64,000 nucleotides of DNA from JAFAZI01 sp035501255 (GTDB taxonomy: Bacteria; Actinomycetota; Actinomycetes; JAFAQI01). Positions 1-7,852 of the stretch are shown piece by piece. The position numbers and the translations under genes are program-made. Every line of letters begins with the position of its first letter. Position 1 is the first letter of the stretch. The notes under the pieces are model-generated. The model had not been told where the DNA came from and ran no database searches. It worked only from the letters and a program-made list of their open reading frames with translations. The stretch is from contig DATJWM010000146.1 in the NCBI GenBank assembly GCA_035501255.1, forward strand, positions 1 to 64,000, in the 5' to 3' direction.

Positions 1-325
1 CCAGGTCCGGAGGGGTGCCACCCACGGTGAGGAACCGGGCGCGATCGGTGAGCGTCCGCATCAACGCGACAAGGTCGTCCGTACTGGTGCCGTCGACGAT
101 GTCGTAGGCGGCAAAGCAGGAGTAGGCCTGCTTCTCGAACGGCCCTGGGGTGAGGATCCCGGCCTGGTTCGGGCCGTGGAACGGGTAGGACGCCGCGACA
201 GTCGGAGTGCCCGACGCTGGTCGGGCATCGGCACGCTCACCGCCGATGATCATGCCGCCGGTCAGCGCCGTTCCGGCGGCACCAGCGACTGCTCCGCGGA
301 GGAAGTTGCGGCGGCTGACGTTCAT
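1..325 (-). CDS. efeB: Dyp-type peroxidase / deferrochelatase EfeB, N-terminal part (runs off the window)
   Basis: Only the first ~108 codons are present; the gene continues past the left edge. The protein opens with a twin-arginine signal (residues SRRNFLRG followed by an Ala/Gly-rich hydrophobic stretch), then a mature start with FEKQAYSCFAAYDIVDG and FLTVGG, typical of the first ferredoxin-like fold of EfeB-type dye-decolourising peroxidases. EfeB is exported folded with haem and works with EfeU/EfeO in iron acquisition. The ATG at 325 is the only in-frame ATG before the RR motif; the ATG just upstream runs into a stop. It lies 38 bp downstream of the efeU-efeO fusion on the same strand, so it is almost certainly the last gene of that iron-regulated operon. 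The haem-ligand region lies outside the window. Confidence 0.88.
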   Translation of the reverse strand, partial: MNVSRRNFLRGAVAGAAGTALTGGMIIGGERADARPASGTPTVAASYPFHGPNQAGILTPGPFEKQAYSCFAAYDIVDGTSTDDLVALMRTLTDRARFLTVGGTPPDL

Positions 326-363
326 CGCATGTGGCTTTCGGTCCTCGGAAAGGCGTTGGTCGG

Positions 364-2472
364 TCAGTGGCTGGGAGGGACTTCGAGCAGGTCGGGTTCG
401 ATCGACAGCGTTTGCAGCACCGCGCCGATCGCAGCGTCGACGCGCTGCCGCGTGGACAGCGAGACCGAGTTCATCGGCTGCCAGTGACCCCGGCTGCGGG
501 TGGCGAGCAGCGCCGCCTGCAGGGCGTCGAGCTGGCGGGTGATCGTCGCGACGAGGGTCGGGATGCGGGCGGTGACGAGCGGCGCGACCTCACCGAGCAC
601 GATCCGGGTGACCTGAGTGTCGGCATAGGTCTCCGCGTACGCCATGCCGGAGCCTTCGTCGTCGATCCCGGACAGGTGGTCGCGCAGCGCGTCCTCGAGG
701 ATCTCGTGGACCCGCAGCGGAAGGTCAGTCGGGTCGCCGGCCTCGTCGTCACTGGTCAGCTTCTTGCGGACGGTGGCCAGATCCCGAACAAGCCGGGTCG
801 CAACGGGAAGCAGCCGCGCCGCGCTCTGCCCGTGGTACAGGCCGTACTCGATCCGGTGCAGGCCGGTGAAGTGCGGGCTGTGCACGCCCCGGGCCAGTCC
901 GTCAGGGAGTCCGTCGACCGCACGGCCCTCATCGCCGAAGCTGTCATAGGAGGCGCCGACGCGCTCCCAGTCCAACTGTGCGACCAGCCAATCGCGCCTG
1001 GCAACGGCGAGAGCGCCCGTGGCGAGCGCCCGCCGCAGCACCGCGACCCTTCCCGCGAGTCGGGCGAGGTCCCCGGCGGCGTAGGACTGGTAAGCCCCGT
1101 TGGGGCCGGTCAGGTCCTGGAGGGTCACCGGCTTGACCGCAGTGGTCGTGGTCTGTTCGCGACCGGAGACCTGCACCGGCTTGCCGCGGGTTGTGGCGCC
1201 GGCCATCCGGCAGACGAACTGGTACTGACCGGGGCCGAGGGTCGCGCTCATCGCCGCCGTCGTCGCCGGTCCGATCGTCTCGATCTCCGCGACCACATCA
1301 CCAGAGGAGTCATCGAGGTTGATCTCGCCAGCCGTTCCCGACTTGTTGTCCACCTCGAAGGTCTGGGTGCCGGTGTGACCATCGCTCCACTGCTCCGCGC
1401 AGCCGGTGCCCGTGACCGTCACGGCGGTGGTCGAGGCTGCGCTCGCCGCCGGCAACACGGCAATCACCACGCCCGCGAGGAGCGCCGGCACGACGACCAG
1501 GGCGCCGGCGATCGGCCAGGTGCGCCGCGCCATCAGCCGCTCCCAGCGGGGCAGACGTTGGGCGGATGCCGACTCCACGGCCGTCGGAGCGTGCTCGGCC
1601 GCGGGGGTCCTCGTTGCTGCTTGCGGCACCGAGGCAGGCGCTCCAGCGCGCACGAACGCAGGGATCACCACAACCAGATAGGTGATCCAGGCGACCACCT
1701 GCAGCACTGTCATCCGCGGCGCGAGCTCGGTGACCCCCGAGATGATCGACACCCACCACGAGTTCGGATCCACGTGAGCCGTCAGGTCGAACGCCACCCA
1801 GCGCTGCCCCGGCAGCCACCCCGCGTCCTGCAGGTCGCCGAGCCCGTAGGCGAGGACGCCCGCGGCGATCACGATCAGCGCAATCGCGGTGCGGTTGAAG
1901 AACTTCCCGAGGTCGATCCGCACCGCCTGCTCGTACAGCAGCCAGCACACGACCACGGCTGCGGTCAGCCCCAGAGCCGCGCCGACAAGCGGCGCCACCG
2001 TCGAGCCCGAGGCCTTCACCGCCGTCCAGATGAACAGTGTCGTCTCCAAGCCTTCCCGGCCCACGGCGAGGAACGCCGTCAACGTGAGCGCCCCGGCGCC
2101 GATCGCGACCGCGCGAGCAAGCTCGCTGCGCAGGTGCGCGGACAGGGTGCGCGCGGTACGGCGCATCCAGAAGACCATCCCGGTCACGCACCCCACCGCG
2201 AGCACGCTCAACAGCCCCCCGACCGCTTCTTGGGCGCGTGAGGACAACGTGTTGGTCGAGTACGTCAGCACCGCCGCGAAACTGCCCGCGACCATGGCCG
2301 CGGCGAGCACCCCCAGCCACACCGCGGCCGGACTGATCCGCGGCCTGCCGGATTCCACCGCGGCAGCGTTCGTCCTGCGAAGCGCGGCCAGCAGGATGCT
2401 GACAACCAGGCCCGCCTCGAGACCCTCCCGCAGACCGATCAGCAGGTTCGGTACCGCGTCCGCCCATCGCAC
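364..2472 (-). CDS. efeU: EfeU-EfeO fusion: FTR1-family iron permease joined to cupredoxin + M75/imelysin-like iron-binding domain
   Basis: 702 residues. Residues 1-~290 are a multi-TM FTR1/EfeU permease with both hallmark motifs: REGLE at 15-19 and REGLE at 139-143, whose glutamates carry iron in this family. After a further TM near 317-345 comes a cupredoxin-like segment (~350-430), then an EfeO-type M75 domain (~445-700) with the HRIE (HxxE) metal motif at 539-542. EfeU and EfeO are usually separate proteins; here the periplasmic iron-binding partner is tethered to the permease in one chain. The GTG at 2472 starts four bases after an iron-box operator, so the transcript may be leaderless or very short-leadered. 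efeB follows 38 bp downstream. Family assignment is firm; single-polypeptide function is inferred from the unbroken frame. Confidence 0.9.
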   Translation of the reverse strand: MRWADAVPNLLIGLREGLEAGLVVSILLAALRRTNAAAVESGRPRISPAAVWLGVLAAAMVAGSFAAVLTYSTNTLSSRAQEAVGGLLSVLAVGCVTGMVFWMRRTARTLSAHLRSELARAVAIGAGALTLTAFLAVGREGLETTLFIWTAVKASGSTVAPLVGAALGLTAAVVVCWLLYEQAVRIDLGKFFNRTAIALIVIAAGVLAYGLGDLQDAGWLPGQRWVAFDLTAHVDPNSWWVSIISGVTELAPRMTVLQVVAWITYLVVVIPAFVRAGAPASVPQAATRTPAAEHAPTAVESASAQRLPRWERLMARRTWPIAGALVVVPALLAGVVIAVLPAASAASTTAVTVTGTGCAEQWSDGHTGTQTFEVDNKSGTAGEINLDDSSGDVVAEIETIGPATTAAMSATLGPGQYQFVCRMAGATTRGKPVQVSGREQTTTTAVKPVTLQDLTGPNGAYQSYAAGDLARLAGRVAVLRRALATGALAVARRDWLVAQLDWERVGASYDSFGDEGRAVDGLPDGLARGVHSPHFTGLHRIEYGLYHGQSAARLLPVATRLVRDLATVRKKLTSDDEAGDPTDLPLRVHEILEDALRDHLSGIDDEGSGMAYAETYADTQVTRIVLGEVAPLVTARIPTLVATITRQLDALQAALLATRSRGHWQPMNSVSLSTRQRVDAAIGAVLQTLSIEPDLLEVPPSH

Positions 2473-2477
2473 GTCTA

Positions 2478-2497
2478 TTAAGGTAAGGCATACCTAA
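2478..2497 (-). promoter_or_regulatory. IdeR/DtxR-type iron box upstream of efeU-efeO
   Basis: The minus strand reads TTAGGTATGCCTTACCTTAA, with AGGTA/TACCT arms around a 5-bp centre. This closely matches the DtxR/IdeR consensus TTAGGTTAGSCTAACCTAA. It lies immediately 5' of the efeU-efeO start codon, as expected for repression by Fe2+-loaded IdeR. The regulator itself is not in the window. Confidence 0.85.
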
Positions 2498-2542
2498 ATA
2501 TTCGGTCGAACCCCCCCGCCCACGCTGAACCGAACGCGATGT

Positions 2543-2833
2543 CTAAGCGAGGATCTTGCCGACGGCAAAGCAGCCGACAAGCGCCACCGCCATGATGAGC
2601 ACCCACCCGTCGGTGATCCGACCGAGGACGCGTGGCGCGCTTCGCACGCCCATGAACTCCTGCATGATGATGCGGACCTTCACCAGCGCGACCAGGATTG
2701 CCGCCATCGTTACCGCGGTGTTCGCGGTGCGCCCGCCGACGTCGGCAACGTGGTCGATCAACAAGTAGCACAACGTGATCGAACACAAGATGAGCCAGAC
2801 GACGAACAGCCTGAGTCCGGTCTTGGTCGGCAT
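2543..2833 (-). CDS. Cytochrome c oxidase subunit IV-like (NorF/COX4-pro type) small membrane protein
   Basis: 96 residues with three predicted TM helices (about 8-28, 38-58, 72-93) and short polar loops. This matches small bacterial cytochrome c oxidase subunit IV or NorF-like proteins, which accompany subunit III in haem-copper oxidase and NO-reductase loci. It starts 3 bp downstream of the subunit III-like gene and is the last gene of a four-gene run of overlapping or abutting genes. No subunit I or II is nearby, so it may serve an oxidase encoded elsewhere. Assignment rests on topology and on the neighbouring subunit III gene, not on a catalytic motif. Confidence 0.7.
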   Translation of the reverse strand: MPTKTGLRLFVVWLILCSITLCYLLIDHVADVGGRTANTAVTMAAILVALVKVRIIMQEFMGVRSAPRVLGRITDGWVLIMAVALVGCFAVGKILA

Positions 2834-2836
2834 CCG

Positions 2837-3430
2837 TCACCTCACCACATAGAGCAACGCGAAGATCAGGATCCAGAGGTAGTCGAGGGTGTGCCAGTAC
2901 GTCGCGCACGTCTCGACCATGATCTGTGATCGCCGCTGCGGACTGCGGAGCTGATAGACGAGCACGCCGAGAAACACAAAGCCGATCAGCAGGTGAATGA
3001 AGTGGATCGCGGTGAGGAAGTAGTAGTAGGAGAAGAAGTCGTTGGACGTGAAGGTATTGCCGGCGTGGATCTCCACCACCCACTCGCTCACCTTGAAGCC
3101 CATGAAGGCGACGCCACAGGCGGCGGTCAGGTAAGCCTTCACCAGGGCGGAGCGAAATCTCCCCGCGCGAGCCTCCTCGACGCAGCGCGCGATCACCCAC
3201 GAGCTCGTCAGCAGGATGATCGTGTTGACCGCTCCGATCCACAGGTGCAGCTGGGCCTGCGCGTGCAGAAACAGCACGGGATGCTGGGTGCGATTGAACA
3301 GGTACACCCCGAGGTATGCGGTAAAGAGCAGCGTCTCGAACAAGACGAAGAACCACATGTCCGGTTGCCCGGGCACCCGCCTCGTGCTGCCCGCGCCGGT
3401 CGCGGGCAGGGCAGTCTCCGAGATGGTCAT
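2837..3430 (-). CDS. Cytochrome c oxidase subunit III-like (NorE-type) membrane protein
   Basis: 197 residues, five or so TM helices. Features of the subunit III/NorE family include WFFVLFETLLF near the N-terminus, LWIGAVNTIILLTSS, and the C-terminal ETCATYWHTLDYLWILIF, where the His/Trp-rich WH..D...I motif is characteristic. The length is that of the short prokaryotic form. Its ATG at 3430 overlaps the stop of the upstream membrane gene by ATGA, so translation is probably coupled, and the subunit IV-like gene follows 3 bp later. Subunit III does not bind metal; it stabilises subunit I or, as NorE, helps NO-reductase activity. The partner enzyme cannot be identified here. Confidence 0.82.
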   Translation of the reverse strand: MTISETALPATGAGSTRRVPGQPDMWFFVLFETLLFTAYLGVYLFNRTQHPVLFLHAQAQLHLWIGAVNTIILLTSSWVIARCVEEARAGRFRSALVKAYLTAACGVAFMGFKVSEWVVEIHAGNTFTSNDFFSYYYFLTAIHFIHLLIGFVFLGVLVYQLRSPQRRSQIMVETCATYWHTLDYLWILIFALLYVVR

Positions 3431-4197
3431 GACGCGGCGACCTCCGCCACTCGTGCCGGTCCGCTCGGCGGTCGATCGGGCAATGGTCCGGTGCCGAAGT
3501 CCTCGCGCAGGATCAGGCTCCTCAGCAGGTAGATGAACACGCCGGTGTACGCCCCGAACACGACCACATCGATCCACCATGCAATGACCCCGTTCCAGGC
3601 GAAGGCGCCGCGGTGGAAGATCCACGAGGGCGCGACAACGACCTCGGTAAGGGCATTGCAGAGGTTCAGATATCCGAACCACTTCGGGAAGACACCGTTC
3701 TTGTCGAGCAGGATCGCCAGCATCCAGATCAACGAGCCGACAAGAAACACACCCATCGTTCCGGAGAACGACAGGAACCCGAGGTCGTAGAGCCATTGCT
3801 GGGTCGCGGGACTCCGGTCCGGGCGCATCGCTCCCACCGTCATCACCACGCAGATGAACAGGAAGCCCGGGACGGCGCTGACGGCGTACAGGATGAGATA
3901 GGAGTAGGCAAAGGCACGACTGACCGACATGCGTCGAATCGAGTACGTGATCAAAGCGATCGACGTCGCGGACAGACCACCAAGAGCGAAGATCAACGCA
4001 AACCCGATGAGCAGTCCGTCGTGCCGGCCGTCGAACCAGCCGACCACCGCTTCCGGGCCGTACCACGGCTTTCCCGGAGGCTGGGTTCGGGTGAGGATAA
4101 AGAACACGATCGTGTAGATGTTGTAGAAGACGATCGTCGCGTACCAGGCGAGCCACAACTCCCGTTTCGGGTCCTCCAGCACGCTCGGCCGCTTCAC
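3427..4197 (-). CDS. Polytopic membrane protein of an oxidase-accessory cluster (paralogue of its upstream neighbour)
   Basis: 256 residues with about seven hydrophobic helices and a polar C-terminal tail. I do not recognise a named family. It shares a pattern with the next gene upstream: (M/F)RPDR.P then a helix pair, an LD..G/R.VF.(K/R)W segment, and FAWNG(V/F)..(W/F)W near the C-terminus. The two therefore look like an ancient tandem duplication. The GTG start at 4197 overlaps the upstream stop (GTGA), and the stop overlaps the subunit III-like start (ATGA). This tight coupling suggests the proteins assemble with, or support, the oxidase subunit III/IV pair. No haem or copper ligand motif is evident. 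Confidence 0.6.
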   Translation of the reverse strand: MKRPSVLEDPKRELWLAWYATIVFYNIYTIVFFILTRTQPPGKPWYGPEAVVGWFDGRHDGLLIGFALIFALGGLSATSIALITYSIRRMSVSRAFAYSYLILYAVSAVPGFLFICVVMTVGAMRPDRSPATQQWLYDLGFLSFSGTMGVFLVGSLIWMLAILLDKNGVFPKWFGYLNLCNALTEVVVAPSWIFHRGAFAWNGVIAWWIDVVVFGAYTGVFIYLLRSLILREDFGTGPLPDRPPSGPARVAEVAAS

Positions 4198-4928
4198 AGG
4201 GCGGCCTCCGCACCTGCGTGGTCACGGTCCATCGCCCGGCCCACCACCACCGCCATGACGACGATCCAGGAGGCAATCGCAACGTTCTTCACCCAGAACG
4301 ACAAGAACCCGTTCCAGGCAAACGGCCCGCTGAGCGCCAGTCCGGCGAACGCCGCAGGGATCAGCGCGACCGCGATCACCACGTTGAAGGTGGCGACCCA
4401 GCGCGCAAAGACGGGCCGGTCTTGCTGGTCGAGGCCGATCGCTACCGCAAGGAACAGGCACAACGCGACCAGGAACGGCACGCCGCAGGTGAAGGTGATC
4501 CAGGCGAGGTCGTTGTAGAGCTGGGTGAGCTCGGGAGCGCGATCCGGCCGGAAGGCCGCGCACATCCAAAAGATCGTTGCCGTGAGGAACGCGATCGGTG
4601 CGGCGCCCGAGACTCCGATCACGCAGTACCGCAGGATCGGGGTGCGGTGTGCCATGTCCCGCATCCGTTCGACGATCAACATCAGCAACGGGATCAGCGC
4701 GACACAGAACCAGTTGAACAGGATCATGCTGTACCGCACCTGCGCGGTGTGGTCGCGGTAGAAGGCGGCCACCTGCGCCGGCGATGAGCGCGGGGACATC
4801 GGAGGGGTAAAGCCAGGGAAGAGGAAGAACGCCGCCAGCCAGACAAGTGCCACCGCCGGCAGCGCCCAGTAGATGATCCTCTCGCCGTCGACACGGCCCA
4901 TCGACTCACGCTCCCCACGAGCTGGCAT
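4194..4928 (-). CDS. Polytopic membrane protein, first gene of the oxidase-accessory cluster
   Basis: 244 residues, about seven TM helices starting near residue 18, with PGFTPPMSPRSSPAQVAAFYRDHTAQVRYSM in the first external loop (quoted here only as landmark: PP at ~38, FYRDH at ~53). It is related in layout and in the RPDR.P and FAWNG motifs to the next gene, forming a paralogous pair of unknown function. The ATG at 4928 is chosen because a second in-frame ATG at 4901 would remove little; neither has a strong Shine-Dalgarno. A 38-bp perfect palindrome ends 10 bp upstream, overlapping the likely promoter. It leads a four-gene operon ending in cytochrome oxidase subunit III- and IV-like genes. 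Confidence 0.6.
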   Translation of the reverse strand: MPARGERESMGRVDGERIIYWALPAVALVWLAAFFLFPGFTPPMSPRSSPAQVAAFYRDHTAQVRYSMILFNWFCVALIPLLMLIVERMRDMAHRTPILRYCVIGVSGAAPIAFLTATIFWMCAAFRPDRAPELTQLYNDLAWITFTCGVPFLVALCLFLAVAIGLDQQDRPVFARWVATFNVVIAVALIPAAFAGLALSGPFAWNGFLSFWVKNVAIASWIVVMAVVVGRAMDRDHAGAEAAL

Positions 4929-4938
4929 TGCTGACGAG

Positions 4939-4976
4939 CACCCCGGATACTAGCCGATCGGCTAGTATCCGGGGTG
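4939..4976. promoter_or_regulatory. 38-bp perfect palindrome between two co-directional genes (candidate operator or terminator)
   Basis: Bases 4939-4976 are a perfect inverted repeat with no spacer; the centre reads CTAGCCGA|TCGGCTAG. It starts 12 bp past the stop codon of the DUF916-like gene and ends 10 bp before the ATG of the oxidase-accessory cluster, both on the minus strand. A TAGTAT element that could serve as a -10 box lies inside the half nearer the start codon. There is no T-run on either side, which argues against a classical intrinsic terminator. A TetR-type operator is an attractive alternative. Both remain inference. Confidence 0.65.
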
Positions 4977-4988
4977 GAGGATCGAGCC

Positions 4989-6029
4989 CTAGCGAGTCAC
5001 GGCCGCTTTGGCCGCCGTGGCAGCCGTCAGCGCCGCACGACGCAGATGTCGGACGTGGCGAAGGTGGCGGAGGTGGTGGAGACCAGCGATCGCGGCCGCC
5101 CCGGCCGCACCGAACACACCCACAACGATGACCCACGGAATGATCAGGATCGAGGTCTGCCCGGTTGCTACGACCTTGCCTGAGGTGACCACGACCTTGA
5201 TCCGGAATCGCCCGGAACGCGGGGCGTTCCACTTCTCCGACACGTGAACCCGCGAGCCCGGCAACAGGGCGAGCAGGTGCGTGGTCGGAAATCGATGGAC
5301 GACGTGGCCGGAGCGATTGACCACCTTGACGTTTGCGTTCGCGTCAAGCCGAGTGTTTCCGGTGTTGGAGACGTCGTAGGTCACGGTCGACTTCCCGCCA
5401 CCGAGGAGGATGGACTGCACTCCGGAGCGATGCACCGCGACGTTGTGAACCGCCAGTCCCGGCTTGCGCGGCCCGGCCACCGTCAAATAGACCCGAACGC
5501 CGACGGCATGCTGGACGCCGAGGCTGACCTGCCCACCCGTGTTGCGGACCACTTGGGTGTCGAGCGCCACCACGCCCGCCGTGTAGTCGCCCGGGGTGGT
5601 GTGAGCCGGAACGTGGATCTTGACCGGGATCGTCGCCTCGTTCGCCGCCGGGACGGTCAGGTGCGAGGTCGCCAACGTAATCCAGCGGGTCGCCCCCACC
5701 TTCGGCGCGGTCTTCAGCCCCAGCGCAAACGCGCCGCCAATCGGCTGGTTGAACGCGTTCGCCGGGTACAGCTTGAAGCTGATGGGACTGCTCGTGGGAT
5801 TTGCCAGTGTCACGGCGTCGTGAATCGTCTGCTTGTCCGCCACCTTATAGCTGATCGCTGCCCGGTTGTCCGCCCCGTGGACGGGCGCCGGCGACAACGA
5901 CCAACCCTCCGGTGAACCCGTGGCAGCGGCTGATCCCATCGCGACCGTGCTCATCGCGGCTACCCCGAGCGCGCCAAGGAGTACACGACCGGCGATCCGC
6001 CGGCGAGCTTCACCGCTGAAGCCGCTCAT
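4989..6029 (-). CDS. Exported, membrane-anchored DUF916/WxL-interacting-like protein
   Basis: 346 residues. An N-terminal signal sequence (R-rich, then ~15-36 ending ..SAAATG) is followed by a beta-rich region resembling DUF916 domains: WSLSPAP near the mature start, a TL.NP...PI.F.LYP stretch, and a second domain with VTYDVSNTGNTRLDANANV. A C-terminal TM (~298-318) precedes a His/Arg-rich tail (HHLRHLRHVRHLRR). In Gram-positives such domains sit on the cell surface and bind other wall proteins. The ATG has a good AGGAG 4 bp upstream and a well-spaced promoter at 6064-6092. The next gene upstream is also an exported beta-domain protein. Confidence 0.72.
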   Translation of the reverse strand: MSGFSGEARRRIAGRVLLGALGVAAMSTVAMGSAAATGSPEGWSLSPAPVHGADNRAAISYKVADKQTIHDAVTLANPTSSPISFKLYPANAFNQPIGGAFALGLKTAPKVGATRWITLATSHLTVPAANEATIPVKIHVPAHTTPGDYTAGVVALDTQVVRNTGGQVSLGVQHAVGVRVYLTVAGPRKPGLAVHNVAVHRSGVQSILLGGGKSTVTYDVSNTGNTRLDANANVKVVNRSGHVVHRFPTTHLLALLPGSRVHVSEKWNAPRSGRFRIKVVVTSGKVVATGQTSILIIPWVIVVGVFGAAGAAAIAGLHHLRHLRHVRHLRRAALTAATAAKAAVTR

Positions 6030-6063
6030 CGCGCTCCTGTCACTGTCCGGGGCAGCGCCGAGA

Positions 6064-6092
6064 ATCTAACGACATTGCGTAATCGAACGCAA
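6064..6092 (-). promoter_or_regulatory. Sigma70-like promoter with inverted repeat over the -35 box
   Basis: On the minus strand, TTGCGT (6092-6087) and TTAGAT (6069-6064) are separated by exactly 17 bp, 35-63 bp before the ATG of the DUF916-like gene. The -35 hexamer is one arm of a 6-6-6 inverted repeat, TTGCGT..ACGCAA (6075-6092), a possible regulator site. Confidence 0.55.
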
Positions 6093-6181
6093 TCGACGCC
6101 TCGTTCTGACGCACCGTTGACGATGACACCAACCTGATCGCGATGTCTGCGATTCGCTCAACCTTCATCCCCCTGGCTCGC

Positions 6182-7852
6182 TCACGCGAGCGTCATGATC
6201 AGTCGGTTCTTGTAAGGCCCGGACACGAGCTTTCCCGGAACCTTCAGGCTGAGATGGGCGGAGACCTGGAACTGGCCACCACCACCCTCAGACGCAGCCG
6301 AAGCAAGCGTCTGCCCGGTCGTGTCGTTCGCCTTCTGGGTTGGACCGGCCACGACCTCGGACTGACGACCGGTGACAGCGGTGATTGTCGGCGTCATCGT
6401 GAGCGCGCTCGCCGAGAAGACGTTGCGGTCGCGTTGGCCGTGCGGCATCTTGTTGACGAAGTCATGAGCCAACGTCGCCGTGAGCGTCCACCCCGGCAAC
6501 AGGCCGCGGGCGTCGGTCACGATCAGGTTGTCCACTTTGCCTGATCCGCTGACCGGGTGAGGCCGGAGGGTGATCGGGGTCAAGGTCACAGTCGTCGGGA
6601 TTCCGCTCAGCAGCGTGTTACTCAGCTTTCCCGGCTTCACTTGAACCGAGATCGACTCGCTGACTCCCCCGGGCCTCGTAACCGCGAAGGCACACGACAC
6701 GGTGACGTTGTCGGCCGTGTCGACCACGACGATTGGGTTGGACGTCTCGACCTTGTCGCTCGAGGAGACCTTGATCGAGCCGGTCAGGTCACCGACGGCG
6801 TCGACCAGTGCGGTGCCGGTGCTCGCCGGGGACCCGTCGGTGAACGACGCCGAGACGTTCGCGTTGGCCGGCCAACTGGACCCGGTCAGGTTCACCGTCG
6901 TACCCGTTGACCCGGATGCGGGGGAACACTGAAGGGTGGCGAGCGTGCTGGCCACCGTAAAAGTCACTGATTTGGTCACCGTGCCGGCCGCACTTCCGGT
7001 GGGACCGGGGTACGCCGTGGCGTTCGGCTGCACCACCGTCAACGTGTGGGTGCCGGTCGAGATCGTGCTCGACAGCGGGACGCTGAGGTCCCCCCCGAGC
7101 GCGCCGCCCGCCGTCAAGGAGTCCGATGACGCTGTCGGCCAGGTGGCGGCGCTCGTCGTCATCGCGTTCGACAGCACGCTGCCGTCGAGCTCCAGCGTGG
7201 GCGCTGCGACACCGGCCGCCGAGTCCGGTGCCCCGGTCACCGGTGCGCCGAAGAAACCCGATCCGGAGAGGACGACGGTGCCGCCGGGAGCATAGGACGC
7301 GCGGTCGGTCGTAAGGGTCGGCGTGGCCGGCGCAGGCTGGCCACTGTAAAGCAGCGAGACCGACCCGAGACTCGATCCGGTCAACGACGCAACCGCCAAC
7401 GTGCAGGTCAGTCCAGCATCCGCCTGGGCCTGGGTCGGCGGACACGCACTTCCGTTCGACAGCGACTGCGACCACACCGTGTAGTTCGTGGTGAACTTGC
7501 CGCTTGAGTTCGCGGCACCGATGACCGCCTTCGAAATGTCGGTGAAGGCCTCCTGATTGGACAGGCCCGTCACCAGACTCGCACCGGCGGTCGCGATCGA
7601 CGTCGCTACTGACGTGCCGGAGCCGAGCCCGGTGCAGCTGACGGCTACCTGGTCACCTGACGTCACGTTCAGAACCGGGTCCGAGACACTGTCCGCCGTC
7701 GCAGCGTGGGTCGAGTCGGTGAAGGTGCAGTCCGGGTTCGCTGCGCTTGCCGGACCCGCTGCCAGGGTGACGGTGGCCGCGATCAAGGTCGTGAGCGTGA
7801 TGGCGACACAAGTCGGTCGAAGTCGCATCCGCAACGCGGTGGTTCGCAACAC
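6182..7852 (-). CDS. Secreted protein with Ig-like/TIG-like repeat regions
   Basis: About 556 residues, function unknown. I place the start at GTG 7852 because GGAGG lies 6 bp upstream; the frame is open further but without a ribosome site. The signal peptide follows (RLRPTCVAITLTTLIAATV.., cleavage near AGPASA-AN). The mature protein is Ser/Thr/Ala-rich with repeated beta-sandwich signatures of surface proteins, such as ASYAPGGTVVLSGSGF, SPASGSTGTTVNLTGSSWPANANV and LTPITLRPHPVSGSGKVDN. There is no C-terminal TM or sorting signal, so it is probably released or non-covalently wall-bound. It lies between the DUF916-like gene and a divergent neocarzinostatin-fold gene, forming a cell-surface cluster. 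Confidence 0.65.
   Translation of the reverse strand: MLRTTALRMRLRPTCVAITLTTLIAATVTLAAGPASAANPDCTFTDSTHAATADSVSDPVLNVTSGDQVAVSCTGLGSGTSVATSIATAGASLVTGLSNQEAFTDISKAVIGAANSSGKFTTNYTVWSQSLSNGSACPPTQAQADAGLTCTLAVASLTGSSLGSVSLLYSGQPAPATPTLTTDRASYAPGGTVVLSGSGFFGAPVTGAPDSAAGVAAPTLELDGSVLSNAMTTSAATWPTASSDSLTAGGALGGDLSVPLSSTISTGTHTLTVVQPNATAYPGPTGSAAGTVTKSVTFTVASTLATLQCSPASGSTGTTVNLTGSSWPANANVSASFTDGSPASTGTALVDAVGDLTGSIKVSSSDKVETSNPIVVVDTADNVTVSCAFAVTRPGGVSESISVQVKPGKLSNTLLSGIPTTVTLTPITLRPHPVSGSGKVDNLIVTDARGLLPGWTLTATLAHDFVNKMPHGQRDRNVFSASALTMTPTITAVTGRQSEVVAGPTQKANDTTGQTLASAASEGGGGQFQVSAHLSLKVPGKLVSGPYKNRLIMTLA

Noticed and set aside
331..2241. A 636-codon open frame on the plus strand opposite efeU-efeO
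   Set aside because: Composition is Arg/Gly/His/Asp-rich without any domain. The minus frame has clear EfeU and EfeO motifs. It is an antisense shadow caused by high GC.
3805..3825. DosR-like GGGACTCCGGTCC sequence in the oxidase-accessory cluster
   Set aside because: It lies inside a coding region with no start codon at a suitable distance; likely chance in GC-rich DNA.
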